Source of the DNA: PALSA-894 sp963828625
Lineage (GTDB): Bacteria; Pseudomonadota; Alphaproteobacteria; Rhizobiales; Xanthobacteraceae
NCBI GenBank assembly: GCA_963828625.1
Contig: CAWHEX010000009.1
Coordinates: 467,211 to 531,210, forward strand
Reading direction: 5' to 3'
Length of the DNA: 64,000 nt
This document shows positions 37,483 to 47,202 of this stretch, in pieces (positions within the stretch are counted from its first letter, which is position 1; the number at the start of each line of letters is the position of its first letter). The notes under the pieces are model-generated. The model ran no database searches. It worked only from the letters and a program-made list of their open reading frames with translations, and had not been told where the DNA came from. The translations under genes were made by a program, and so were the position numbers.

Positions 37483-40140
37483 ATGAGCGGCGTCAACGAC
37501 ATCCGGTCGACTTTTCTCGACTACTTCAAGCGCAACGGTCACGAGATCGTTGCCTCGTCGCCGCTCGTCCCGCGCAACGACCCGACGCTGATGTTCACCA
37601 ATGCCGGGATGGTGCAGTTCAAGAACGTCTTCACCGGCCTCGAGAAGCGCCCCTACACGACGGCGGCGACCGCGCAGAAGAGCGTGCGCGCGGGCGGCAA
37701 GCACAACGACCTCGACAACGTCGGCTACACGGCGCGCCATCTCACCTTCTTCGAGATGCTCGGCAACTTTTCGTTCGGCGACTACTTCAAGGAGCGCGCG
37801 ATCGAGCTTGCCTGGAACCTGATCACGAAGGATTTCGGGCTGAAGAAGGACAAGCTGCTCGTCACGATCTACCACAACGACGACGAGGCGGCCGGCTACT
37901 GGAAGAAGATCGCGGGCTTCTCCGACGACCGCATCATCCGCATCGCGACCTCGGACAATTTCTGGGCGATGGGCGACACGGGTCCGTGCGGGCCGTGCTC
38001 GGAGATCTTCATCGACCGCGGCGAGCACATCTGGGGCGGGCCTCCGGGGAGCCCGGAGGAGGACGGCGATCGCTTCCTCGAATTCTGGAATCTCGTCTTC
38101 ATGCAGTTCGAGCAGGTGACGAAGGAGGAGCGCGTTCCGCTGCCGCGTCCGTCGATCGACACCGGCATGGGGCTGGAGCGCATGGCCTCCATCCTGCAGG
38201 GCGTCGACAGCATCTTCGAGACCGATCTGTTCCGTCACCTGATCGACTCCACCGCGTCCGCACTTGGGCGCGGGCCGGACGAGCAGACGGTCGCTTCGTT
38301 CCGCGTCATCGCGGATCACCTGCGCTCCTCTTCGTTCCTCGTCGCCGACGGCGTGCTGCCGTCGAACGAGGGCCGCGGCTATGTGCTGCGCCGGATCATG
38401 CGCCGCGCCATGCGCCACGCGCAGCTTCTGGGCGCGAACGAGCCGCTGATGTGGAAGCTCGTGCCGACGCTCACGCGCGAGATGGGACAGGCCTATCCGG
38501 AGCTTGTACGCGCCGAGGCGCTGCTCACCGAGACGCTGCGGCTCGAAGAGACGCGTTTCCGCCGCACGCTCGAGCGCGGACTTGCGATCCTCGACGAGAA
38601 GAGCGCGGGCCTCAAGAAGGGCGACATGTTCGACGGCGAGACCGCGTTCACGCTGTACGACACCTTCGGCTTTCCGCTCGACCTGACGCAGGACGCGCTG
38701 AAATCGCGCGGCGTCGGCGTGGACATATCGTCGTTCACCGACGCGATGGAGCGCCAGAAGGCGAAGGCGCGCGCCTCGTGGTCGGGCTCGGGCGAGGCCG
38801 CAACCGAGGCGATCTGGTTTCCGCTGCGCGAGAAGCTCGGCGCGACCGAATTCCTCGGCTACGACACCGAGACCGCCGAGGGCGTCGTCACGGCGCTGAT
38901 CCGCGACGGCAAGGAGGTCGCCGAGCTGAAGGCCGGCGAGAGCGGTCAGGTGGTGCTCAACCAGACGCCGTTCTATGGCGAGTCCGGCGGGCAGGTCGGC
39001 GACACCGGCACGATGACCGCCGACGGCATCCGCGCGCGCGTCGCCGACACGCAGAAGCGCGCGGGCGACGTGTTCGCGCACATGGTCACGGTCGAGCAGG
39101 GCGCACTGAAGATCGGCAGCGCGCTCGCGCTCAATGTCGATCACGAGCGCCGCACGCACATCCGCGCCAACCATTCGGCGACGCACCTGCTGCACGAGGC
39201 GTTGCGCAAGGTGCTCGGCGAGCACGTCGCGCAGAAGGGTTCGATGGTCGCGCCGGACCGGCTGCGCTTCGACTTCTCGCATCCCAAGCCGATGACGGCG
39301 GAGGAGATCGAGAAGGTCGAGGACATCGCGAATGATTACGTGTTGCAGAATTCGCGCGTCACGACGCGCCTGATGGCGCTGGACGATGCGCGCGCCTCGG
39401 GCGCACGCGCGCTGTTCGGCGAGAAGTACGGCGACGAGGTGCGCGTCGTTGCGATGGGTGAGGGCGGCGGCAACACGCTCGGCTGGTCGGTCGAGCTGTG
39501 CGGCGGCACGCATGTGCGGCGCACCGGCGACATCGGCCTGATCGGCGGCGTCACCGACGCAGGGGTCGCGGCCGGCGTGCGGCGGCTCGAAGCGCTGACC
39601 GGCAGGGCGGCGCGCAAGGCCGCGAACCACACGGCGCAGCTCGCGCGCGACGCCGCGGCCGAAATGAAGGCGCCGCTCGAGGAGATGCCGGCGCGGCTCG
39701 CGAGCCTGATCGACGAGCGCCGCAAGCTGGAGCGCGAGCTGACCGACGCGAAGAAGAAGCTCGCGATGGGCGGCGGCGGCAAGGCTGACGGCGAGGCGAA
39801 CGGCGTGCGCATGGTCGGCGACGTCAAGCTGATGGCGCGCGCGGTCGCGGGCATCGACATCAAGGACCTCAAGAGCCTCGCCGACGAGGGCAAGAAGCAG
39901 CTCGGCTCCGGCGTGGTCGCGCTGGTCGGCGTCACGCAGGAAGGCAAGGCCGGGATCGTGGTCGGCGTCACGAGCGATCTCACGGCGCGCTTCAATGCGG
40001 TGGACCTCGTGAAGAAGGCCGCCGAGGCGCTCGGCGGCAAGGGCGGGGGCGGGCGGCCCGACATGGCGCAGGCCGGCGGCCCGGACGGCGCGAAGGCGGA
40101 CGCGGCGCTCGCCGCGATCGAGTCCGCGCTCGGCGGCTGA
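37483..40140 (+). CDS. alaS: Alanyl-tRNA synthetase
   Basis: Charges tRNA-Ala. 885 residues, intact. The class II aminoacylation core begins IRSTFLDYFKRNGHEIVASS and contains TNAGMVQFKNVFTG and GDTGPCGPCSEIF. The editing domain has the zinc ligands HSATHLLH (His 564 and 568) and CGGTH (Cys 673, His 677). The C-Ala domain at the end carries the Gly-rich GGKGGGGRPDMAQAGG. ATG 37483 gives the conserved N-terminus. The recA-alaS order is common in alphaproteobacteria. Its stop overlaps the start of the following GNAT gene by one base. Confidence 0.97.
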   Translation: MSGVNDIRSTFLDYFKRNGHEIVASSPLVPRNDPTLMFTNAGMVQFKNVFTGLEKRPYTTAATAQKSVRAGGKHNDLDNVGYTARHLTFFEMLGNFSFGDYFKERAIELAWNLITKDFGLKKDKLLVTIYHNDDEAAGYWKKIAGFSDDRIIRIATSDNFWAMGDTGPCGPCSEIFIDRGEHIWGGPPGSPEEDGDRFLEFWNLVFMQFEQVTKEERVPLPRPSIDTGMGLERMASILQGVDSIFETDLFRHLIDSTASALGRGPDEQTVASFRVIADHLRSSSFLVADGVLPSNEGRGYVLRRIMRRAMRHAQLLGANEPLMWKLVPTLTREMGQAYPELVRAEALLTETLRLEETRFRRTLERGLAILDEKSAGLKKGDMFDGETAFTLYDTFGFPLDLTQDALKSRGVGVDISSFTDAMERQKAKARASWSGSGEAATEAIWFPLREKLGATEFLGYDTETAEGVVTALIRDGKEVAELKAGESGQVVLNQTPFYGESGGQVGDTGTMTADGIRARVADTQKRAGDVFAHMVTVEQGALKIGSALALNVDHERRTHIRANHSATHLLHEALRKVLGEHVAQKGSMVAPDRLRFDFSHPKPMTAEEIEKVEDIANDYVLQNSRVTTRLMALDDARASGARALFGEKYGDEVRVVAMGEGGGNTLGWSVELCGGTHVRRTGDIGLIGGVTDAGVAAGVRRLEALTGRAARKAANHTAQLARDAAAEMKAPLEEMPARLASLIDERRKLERELTDAKKKLAMGGGGKADGEANGVRMVGDVKLMARAVAGIDIKDLKSLADEGKKQLGSGVVALVGVTQEGKAGIVVGVTSDLTARFNAVDLVKKAAEALGGKGGGGRPDMAQAGGPDGAKADAALAAIESALGG

Positions 40141-40610
40141 TGAGCGGCTACGCGATCGCGCGCTTCGCCGACGCAGGCGCGGCTCGCGGAGCTTCATTCA
40201 TTCGTGCTCGGCGTATTCGGCGCGCTCGACATCAATCCGCGCTCCAGCATGCTCAAGGAGTCCGTCGCGGACTTCGCCGAACGCTTCCGCTCCGACACGA
40301 TTTTCGTCGCGCAGGCAGGCGAGGGGCTGATCGGCAGCATCTTCTGCTCGCCGGACGGCGACGAGCTCTACATCGGGCGCCTTGCGGTCGCGCCGGACTG
40401 GCGGCGGCGCGGCGTCGCGAACGCGCTGGTCGATGCCGCGAAGGACGAAGCGCGCCGCATCGGCGCGAAGCGCATCACACTTGGCGCGCGCATCTCGCTG
40501 CCCGGCAATGTCGCGCTGTTCCGCCGCCACGGCTTCGTCGTCGTGCGCGAGACCTGCCACCGGGCTTCGCCACGCCAACGTCCTACGACATGGAACTACG
40601 GTTGACCTGA
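40140..40610 (+). CDS. GNAT-family acetyltransferase (two compensating frameshifts)
   Basis: About 156 residues. The acetyl-CoA-binding motif A is visible in LAVAPDWRRRGVANALVDAA (R-x-x-G-x-G/A-type loop), followed by the C-terminal beta-bulge region GARISLPGNVALFRRHGFVV. A surplus base near 40173 shifts the frame before LAELHSFVLGVFGALDINPR, and a missing base near 40563 restores it to end PTSYDMELRLT. The start ATG overlaps the alaS stop (TGATG), suggesting translational coupling. Acetylated target unknown. Confidence 0.8.
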   Translation: MSGYAIARFADAGAARGASFIRARRIRRARHQSALQHAQGVRRGLRRTLPLRHDFRRAGRRGADRQHLLLAGRRRALHRAPCGRAGLAAARRRERAGRCREGRSAPHRREAHHTWRAHLAARQCRAVPPPRLRRRARDLPPGFATPTSYDMELRLT

Positions 40611-40654
40611 TCGGGGAGTTGAACGACAGCGGCGCGGTTTACGCCGCGGCGCGG

Positions 40655-41867
40655 TCAGGCCATCGCCTTCGTCAGGTTCGCCGAGATCTTGTCGAGGAAG
40701 CCGGTGGTCGAGAGCCACTTCTGCTCGGGGCCGACCAGGAGCGCGAGGTCCTTGGTCATGAAGCCGGACTCGACGGTGTCGACGCACACCTTCTCAAGCG
40801 TCGAAGAGAACTTCGTGAGCGCCGGATTGTTGTCGAGCTTGGCGCGGTGCGCGAGGCCCCGCGTCCAGGCAAAGATCGACGCCATCGAGTTGGTCGAGGT
40901 CTCCTTGCCCTTCTGGTGCTCGCGATAGTGGCGCGTCACGGTGCCGTGCGCGGCTTCCGCCTCGACCACCTTGCCGTCCGGCGTCATCAGCACCGAGGTC
41001 ATCAGGCCGAGCGAGCCGAAGCCCTGCGCGACGGTGTCGGACTGCACGTCGCCGTCGTAGTTCTTGCAGGCCCACACGTAGCCGCCGGACCACTTGAGCG
41101 CTGACGCCACCATGTCGTCGATCAGGCGGTGCTCGTAGGTGAGCTTCTTCTCGGCGAACCTGTCCTTGAACTCCTTGTCGAACATCTCCTGGAACAGCTC
41201 CATGAAGCGGCCGTCGTACTGCTTCAGGATGGTGTTTTTGGTGGAGAGATAGACCGGGTAGCCGCGATTGAGCGCGTAGTTGAACGTGGCGCGCGCGAAG
41301 TCGCGGATCGAGCCGTCGAGATTGTACATCGCCAGCGTGACGCCGCTCTCGGGCGCCTTGAACACCTCGCGCTCGATCACCTTGCCGTCGGTGCCGGTGA
41401 ACTTGATCGAAATCGTTCCCGCAGTCGGGAACTTGAAATCGGTTGCGCGGTACTGGTCGCCGTAGGCGTGGCGGCCGATCACGATCGGCTGCGTCCAGCC
41501 GGGCACGAGGCGCGGCACGTTCCGGCAGATGATCGGCTCGCGGAAGATCGTGCCGCCGAGGATGTTGCGGATCGTGCCGTTCGGCGAGCGCCACATCTCC
41601 TTGAGGCCGAACTCCTTCACGCGGCCTTCGTCCGGCGTGATGGTGGCGCACTTCACCGCGACGCCGACCTCGCGCGTCTTGTTCGCGGCGTCGATCGGTG
41701 ATCTGGTCGTTGGTTTCGTCGCGCTTCTGGACCGAGAGATCGAAGTAGATGAGGTCGAGGTCGAGGTAGGGGTGAATCAGCTTGTCCTTGATGAGCTGCC
41801 AGATGATCCGGGTCATCTCGTCGCCGTCCATCTCGACGACGGGGCTAGTCACCTTGATCTTCGCCAT
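40655..41867 (-). CDS. icd: NADP-dependent isocitrate dehydrogenase, dimeric type (one frameshift)
   Basis: Oxidatively decarboxylates isocitrate to 2-oxoglutarate in the TCA cycle, producing NADPH. About 403 residues of the eukaryote-like homodimeric class. MAKIKVTSPVVEMDGDEMTR gives the N-terminus. A surplus base near 41700 follows DQIT; the sequence continues CATITPDEGRVKEFGLKEMW, SPNGTIRNILGGTIFREPII (substrate Ser/Asn/Arg) and EAAHGTVTRHYREHQKGKET (NADP site). Compensated length is exact. A second, unrelated IDH gene lies 2.2 kb away. Confidence 0.95.
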
Positions 41868-42123
41868 GTCAGGGAGCCACCTTTCGAGAGCACGCAGCCC
41901 GGCAGCCGCTGCACGATTTGTAGTACGTCATTGTGGAGAATGCTTCGTCAACGGCATCGCTTGAACGACCGGAACACCTGTTCACAGAACTGTTATTCGT
42001 CTGACCGCGCTCTTCGCCTCACTCAATTGGAATTTGGTCGCGACCGCGCTAAATTCAGGGTGTTCGCGCCTGTAGCCGCCCGATCGGCGCCGCAGCTGCA
42101 AACGACCGCCCGGAGGAACTGAC

Positions 42124-42612
42124 ATGACCATTGTCGTACTCAACCGCCGCTACCTCCTCGCCGCTGGCGGCTCCGTGCTCGCAGCCGGGGTTTCCGGGCT
42201 TCTGCTGCCCGCCAGCGCGCAAGGCCTCGCTCCGACCCCTTCGATGTCGGGTGGAGCCAACAATTACCGCAAGGGCGCGGCGACCGTGGAGCGGATCGGC
42301 AAGGGCGGCTTCTGGATGAGCGGCACCGTGCGCCGCGCAGGCGACGGGGCTCCGCTCGCCGGGCAGCGCATCCAGATCTGGGCGCACACGACCGAAGGGC
42401 AGGAGCACGAGCCGCAGAGTCATGGGGCCACGCTCACCGACAAGGACGGCAAGTTCCGTCTCGAGATGCCGCAGATCATTCCCATCTTCGGCCAACCGCA
42501 TGGTCACCTCGCCTATGACAGCGCCGAGTTCAAAACCGTGTTTCTGCGTCCCGTGATGAAGAGCGCAAAGGACAAGAGCCTGGAGGCGCATTTCGTCCTT
42601 CAGCCGGCCTGA
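42124..42612 (+). CDS. Exported protein with intradiol-dioxygenase-like beta fold
   Basis: 162 residues. A twin-arginine-like signal (LNRRYLLAAGGSVLAAGVSG) precedes a beta-sandwich domain: FWMSGTVRRAGDGAPLAGQR, IQIWAHTTEGQEHEPQSHG, TLTDKDGKFRLEMPQIIP. This resembles the intradiol ring-cleavage dioxygenase/transthyretin-like fold, with conserved His residues (QPHGHLAYD) but not the full Tyr-Tyr-His-His iron set, so enzymatic activity is doubtful. It sits 18 bases upstream of a ferric-reductase-like membrane protein; the two are probably partners. Confidence 0.65.
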   Translation: MTIVVLNRRYLLAAGGSVLAAGVSGLLLPASAQGLAPTPSMSGGANNYRKGAATVERIGKGGFWMSGTVRRAGDGAPLAGQRIQIWAHTTEGQEHEPQSHGATLTDKDGKFRLEMPQIIPIFGQPHGHLAYDSAEFKTVFLRPVMKSAKDKSLEAHFVLQPA

Positions 42613-42630
42613 CGGATTGGGAACAAGGGA

Positions 42631-43257
42631 ATGCGATTGGCCCGGGTGGCCCTGATCTGGGCCGGCCTTGTGGCCGCCATTGGCGTGCCGATCGGCCTCG
42701 CGGCGACAAGCGAGCTGCTCGCGTGGCGCGGTCCGGTCTACATCATTGCCGGGTTCGCAGGGATCATCGCGCTGGGTCTGGTGCTCGTTCAGCCTCTGCT
42801 GATCGGCGGATACCTGCCTGGGCTGACGGGCTATCGCGGACGGCGTGCGCATTACTGGATCGGAGGCGCGCTGGTCGTCGCGGTTGTGGTCCACGTCGCC
42901 GGCCTCTGGATCACCAGTCCGCCGGACATGATCGACGCGCTGACCTTCACATCACCGACGCCGTTCTCCCCCTTCGGCGTGATCGCCATGTGGGCGATCT
43001 TCGCCGTGGCGTTGCTGGCTGCATTCCGCCGGCGACTGGGACTGGCGCCGCGAACGTGGCGCCTCGCTCACATGTTCTTCGCGGTGGTCATCGTCGTCGG
43101 CAGCGTGGCCCACGGCCTGCTGATCGAGGGGACGATGGAGACGATGTCGAAGGCGGCGCTTTGCGCGCTGGTCGTTCTGACGGCGATCAAGGTCATGGTC
43201 GACCGGCGGGTGTGGCGAAAGGGCGTGACGTTGCGCGGAGAGAGCCCGACGCAATGA
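42631..43257 (+). CDS. Ferric-reductase-like heme membrane protein
   Basis: 208 residues with six membrane segments of the ferric reductase-like transmembrane domain (FRD/MsrQ type). Candidate heme-ligand histidines lie in RRAHYWIGGALVVAVVVHVA and WRLAHMFFAVVIVVGSVAHG, paired within two helices as expected for a b-type cytochrome. No FAD/NAD domain is present, so electrons would come from or go to a partner. The exported protein immediately upstream is a candidate. Confidence 0.75.
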   Translation: MRLARVALIWAGLVAAIGVPIGLAATSELLAWRGPVYIIAGFAGIIALGLVLVQPLLIGGYLPGLTGYRGRRAHYWIGGALVVAVVVHVAGLWITSPPDMIDALTFTSPTPFSPFGVIAMWAIFAVALLAAFRRRLGLAPRTWRLAHMFFAVVIVVGSVAHGLLIEGTMETMSKAALCALVVLTAIKVMVDRRVWRKGVTLRGESPTQ

Positions 43258-43279
43258 TGCCGCGTGGTTGAGCGGCCTC

Positions 43280-43882
43280 TTACTTCACGATCACGGTCGT
43301 GCCCACCGGCACCCGCTTGTAGAGATCCGCCACATCCGTGTTCCTCATCCGGAAACAGCCGGACGATTCCGCCTCACCGACCGAGTCCGCATCGGGCGAG
43401 CCGTGGATCCGGTAGAGCGTGCTGCCGAGATACATCGCGTGCGTGCCGAGCGGGTTCATCGGATCGCCGCCTTTCATGCGCCTCGGCACATCCGGTTGCC
43501 GCGCGATCATTTCCGCCGGCGGCGTCCAATCCGGATTTTCCTTCTTTGCGGTGACCTTGTGCGTGCCCCTCCACTGGAATCCGGCCCGGCCTACACCGAT
43601 GCCATAGCGCAGCGCCGAGCCGTTTCCCTCAATGAGATAGAGCCGCCGCTCTGCCGTATCGACCACGATGGTGCCCGGCCTGTACTTGCTTTCGTAGCGC
43701 ACGCTGGTGCGGCCAAGGCCGGTGCCGTCGAAGCCAAGGATATTGTAAATGCCCTTTTTCGACGCGCCGCCGCGCATCAGATCCAGCCGCTCGTCGGATT
43801 GGGCTTGCGCCAGGCTGACGGGGCCAAGCAGGGCGGCGACTGCGGCCACGGCCGCAACATAACGTGACAACACAAGTTTCAT
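43280..43882 (-). CDS. L,D-transpeptidase (YkuD family)
   Basis: 200 residues. Signal peptide MKLVLSRYVAAVAAVAALLG. The catalytic YkuD domain has TIVVDTAERRLYLIEGNGSA, GVGRAGFQWRGTHKVTAKKE, the active-site His in YRIHGSPDADSVGEAESS and the nucleophile in SSGCFRMRNTDVADLY. These periplasmic enzymes make 3-3 peptidoglycan cross-links or attach outer-membrane proteins to peptidoglycan, and are numerous in rhizobia. ATG 43882 chosen for the signal peptide. Convergent with the ferric-reductase-like gene. Confidence 0.92.
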   Translation of the reverse strand: MKLVLSRYVAAVAAVAALLGPVSLAQAQSDERLDLMRGGASKKGIYNILGFDGTGLGRTSVRYESKYRPGTIVVDTAERRLYLIEGNGSALRYGIGVGRAGFQWRGTHKVTAKKENPDWTPPAEMIARQPDVPRRMKGGDPMNPLGTHAMYLGSTLYRIHGSPDADSVGEAESSGCFRMRNTDVADLYKRVPVGTTVIVK

Positions 43883-44039
43883 CCGGCTGGCGGTAAATGG
43901 CGCGGCGTTATGAGGAGAAGCTACGGCCTCTTCCACGCAAAGGCAATTTCGCCGAACAATCGCGACGCCGCTGCCGTGAACCAAACGCCGCTCATGCCTG
44001 TCCCCGCCTTCTCGGAGGCGAGCGGATGAGCTGGTTGCC

Positions 44040-46263
44040 TTACAACGCCGCGAGCGCGGCGTTCAGCGTGGCGCTCGGCCGCATCGCGGCCGCGGTCTTC
44101 CTGGCATCGGGCTGGTAGTAACCGCCGGTGTCGACCGGCTTGCCTTGCGCGCCGATCAGCTCGGCATTGATCTTCGCCTCGTTCTTGGCGAGCGTCTCGG
44201 CCAGCGGCTTGAAGCGGGCCTGCAGCGCCGCGTCCTTGGTTTGCGCGGCCAGCGCCTGCGCCCAGTAGAGGGCGAGGTAGAAATGGCTGCCACGATTGTC
44301 GATTTCGCCGACCTTGCGCGCGGGGTTGCGGTTGAACTTCGAGGAACTTGCCGATGGCCGCATCGAGCGTCTCGGCGAGCACTCCCGCCTTGGCGTTCTT
44401 GTAGGTGTCCGCCAGATGTTCGAGCGACGCGCCGAGCGCGAGGAACTCGCCGAGCGAATCCCATCGCAGATAACCTTCCTGCTGGAACTGCTCGACGTGC
44501 TTGGGCGCAGAGCCGCCGGCGCCGGTCTCGAACAGACCGCCGCCCGCCAACAGCGGAACGATCGACAGCATCTTGGACGAGGTGCCGAGCTCCATGATCG
44601 GGAACAGGTCGGTCAGGTAATCGCGCAGCACGTTGCCGGTGACGGAGATCGTGTCCTGCCCCTTGCGGATGCGTTCGAGCGAAAACGTCATCGCTTCGAC
44701 CGGCGCCAGGATGCGGATGTCGAGCCCCTTGGTGTCGTGATCCTTGAGGTACGTCTCGACCTTGGCGATGACCTGCGCGTCGTGCGCGCGATTTTTGTCG
44801 AGCCAGAACACCGCCGGGGTGTCGGTGAGGCGCGCGCGGCGCACCGCGAGCTTGACCCAGTCCTGGATCGGCGCGTCGCGCAGCTCGCACATGCGGAAGA
44901 TGTCGCCGGCCTCGACCGGGCGCTCCAGCAGCACCTTGCCGTCGTCGGCGACGACGCGAACCGTTCCGGCGGCGGGCACTTCGAAGGTCTTGTCGTGCGA
45001 GCCGTATTCCTCGGCCTTCTGCGCCATCAACCCCACGTTCGGGACCGAGCCCATGGTCTTGGGATCGAACGCGCCGTTGGCCTTACAGTCATCGATGACG
45101 GTCTGATACAGCCGCGCGTAGGAGCGATCCGGGATCGCCGCCATGGTGTCGTGCAGCTTGCCGTCGGGTCCCCACATGCGGCCGGACTCGCGGATCATCG
45201 CCGGCATCGTCGCGTCGACGATGAAGTCGCTGGGGACGTGCAGGCCGGTGATTCCCTTGTCGGAATTGACCATCGCAAGGCCGGGGCGCTTGGCGTACTC
45301 GGCCGCGACGTCGTCCTTGATCGCCTTCTTCTCGGCCTCGGGGAGCGTCTCGATCTTGGTCAGCAGGTCGCCGAAGCCGTTATTCACGTTGACGCCGAGC
45401 TTCTTGAGCGTCGCGCCGTGCTTGGCGATCACGTCGGAGAAGAACGCCGAGACGGCGTGGCCGAAAATGATGGGATCGGCGATCTTCATCATGGTTGCCT
45501 TCACGTGCAGCGAGAAAAGCACGCCTTCCTTCTTGGCGGCGTCGATCTGCTGGTCGAAGAAGGCGCGCAGCGCCTTGGCGCTCAGCACCGCGGCGTCGAT
45601 GATCTCGCCGGCCTGGATCGGCGTCTTGGCCTTGAGCACTGTCGTCTTGCCGTCGGCGCCGACCAGCTCGATGCGGGCGTTCGTCGCGCCAGCAACCGTG
45701 GTGGAGATTTCCGAGCCGTAGTAGTCGCCGCCCGGCATGTACGACACATGCGACTTGGAGTCCTTGCTCCACGCGCCCATCTTGTGCGGATTGTTGCGGG
45801 CGTATTGCTTGACGGCGCCGGCGGCGCGGCGGTCGGAATTGCCTTCGCGCAGCACCGGGTTCACGACGCTGCCGAACACCTTGCCGTAGCGTGCCTTGAT
45901 GTCCTTCTCGGCGTCATTCGTCGGGTTGTCCGGATAGTCCGGAACCGCGTACCCCTTGCCCTGCAACTCCTTGATGGCGGCCCTGAGCTGCGGGATGGAG
46001 GCCGAGATATTCGGCAGCTTCATGATGTTGGCTTCGGGCTTCAACGTGAGGTCGCCCAGCTCGGTGAGTTCGTCGTTGATCCGTTGCTCGGGCTTCAGCT
46101 TCTCAGGGAACGTCGCGATGATGCGGCCCGCGAGAGAGATGTCCTTCAGCCTCACGGACACACCCGCCGCCTTCACGAAGGCTTCGACGATCGGCAGCAG
46201 CGAATAGGTCGCCAGCGCCGGGGCTTCATCGACCTTCGTCCACATGATTTCGAGATTTGGCAT
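44040..46263 (-). CDS. icd2: Monomeric NADP-dependent isocitrate dehydrogenase (one frameshift)
   Basis: The ~80-kDa monomeric IDH, evolutionarily distinct in sequence from the dimeric enzyme, catalyses the same isocitrate-to-2-oxoglutarate step. Compensated length is 740 residues, the family norm. MPNLEIMWTKVDEAPALATY begins the protein. NISASIPQLRAAIKELQGKG, NSDRRAAGAVKQYARNNPHK and ATMPAMIRESGRMWGPDGKL are family blocks. A surplus base near 44340 shifts the frame after GKFLE; restored it reads FNRNPARKVGEIDNRGSHFY. The window thus holds both IDH types within 4 kb. Gene symbol by analogy. Confidence 0.93.
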
Positions 46264-46461
46264 TCGGGCACCTTTGGTGGCGTGCGTGTTTGGCCGGCCG
46301 GAAACTGGATATTGATGGGCGAGGCGGAACGGCTTCCCTCGGTCCCTTGTATGGATTTTTCTCGGCGCGGAGACCGCCAACCGGGAAGCCGGCTGACAGT
46401 AATTCGGCGCGCGCCCTATAGCACCGGTTTGCGAGAGGCGGAAGACGCCGGTGTGGACGGG

Positions 46462-47103
46462 CTAACGACCCGAAAAGCCACCCGAATTGCGCGCGAGCCG
46501 GCGCTCCAGATAGGCGCGCGCCTTGCCATCCGGCATTGCGGCAACGACAGCGCCGGCTTTGCGCGGGTCGCGCTCGGCCAGCCAGTCGGTGATTTCGCGG
46601 TAGAGACGCCGCGCCCGCCAGCTTCGATCCGGATGGCAATGCGCCTGCGTTGCGGCGAGCACCTGTGCGCGCAACGCCCCATCGCCGTTGTGCGCGATCG
46701 TGCTCCACAGCAGGTTCAGCGCGTAGGCGCGCGACGCCATCGGCTCGATCGCCGGAACAAGCGCAAGTGCGTCGACGAGCATCGCGTGCGCCAGATCCTT
46801 GCGGCCGCGCGCGAGGGCCGCCGTGATCGGGAACGCGAGCACGCCGGCGCGCTGATAGTTGTCGTAGGACTGGGAGGCCGCAACGCGCGCCTGCCGGAAT
46901 GCTCTCTCGGCAAGCCCATCCGACGCGTGGCTGCCGATATGCGCCATCGCCTGGCAGCGATACCAGCCGTCCGGGATGGTGAGGGCGAGATCGTAGGCCT
47001 GATGCGGCTTGGCGGCGGCGAGCGTGCAGGCTTCGCCGCGGTTCACGACCGATTCCCACTGCGGGCTGAACCGGCGCTTCGCTTTCGGGAACGTGATGAT
47101 CAT
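46462..47103 (-). CDS. Helical-repeat protein of unknown function
   Basis: 213 residues, no signal peptide, rich in alanine and probably all-helical (AYDLALTIPDGWYRCQAMAH, RAFRQARVAASQSYDNYQRA, AHAMLVDALALVPAIEPMAS). This suggests degenerate TPR/HEAT-like helices. A conserved-looking Arg-rich C-terminus (LERRLARNSGGFSGR) ends the protein. No family recognised. Divergent from trmJ. Confidence 0.6.
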   Translation of the reverse strand: MIITFPKAKRRFSPQWESVVNRGEACTLAAAKPHQAYDLALTIPDGWYRCQAMAHIGSHASDGLAERAFRQARVAASQSYDNYQRAGVLAFPITAALARGRKDLAHAMLVDALALVPAIEPMASRAYALNLLWSTIAHNGDGALRAQVLAATQAHCHPDRSWRARRLYREITDWLAERDPRKAGAVVAAMPDGKARAYLERRLARNSGGFSGR

Positions 47104-47202
47104 CCCTGCTTAGTCGCGGTGGCAGCGCCATCACGTTCGAAGCGCAATCGACACGTTCTGCGCGATAGGCTAGGCGTCCGGCATCGTTCAGAGCATGGAA
47201 CC

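Noticed and set aside
37417..40197. Long minus-strand open frame opposite alaS
   Set aside because: It is a GC-driven shadow of the intact alaS gene, with a His/Arg/Asp-rich composition and no domain.
44296..47200. Very long plus-strand open frame upstream of trmJ
   Set aside because: It is antisense to the monomeric isocitrate dehydrogenase and the 46462-47103 gene. Only the part from 47203 onward encodes a recognisable protein.
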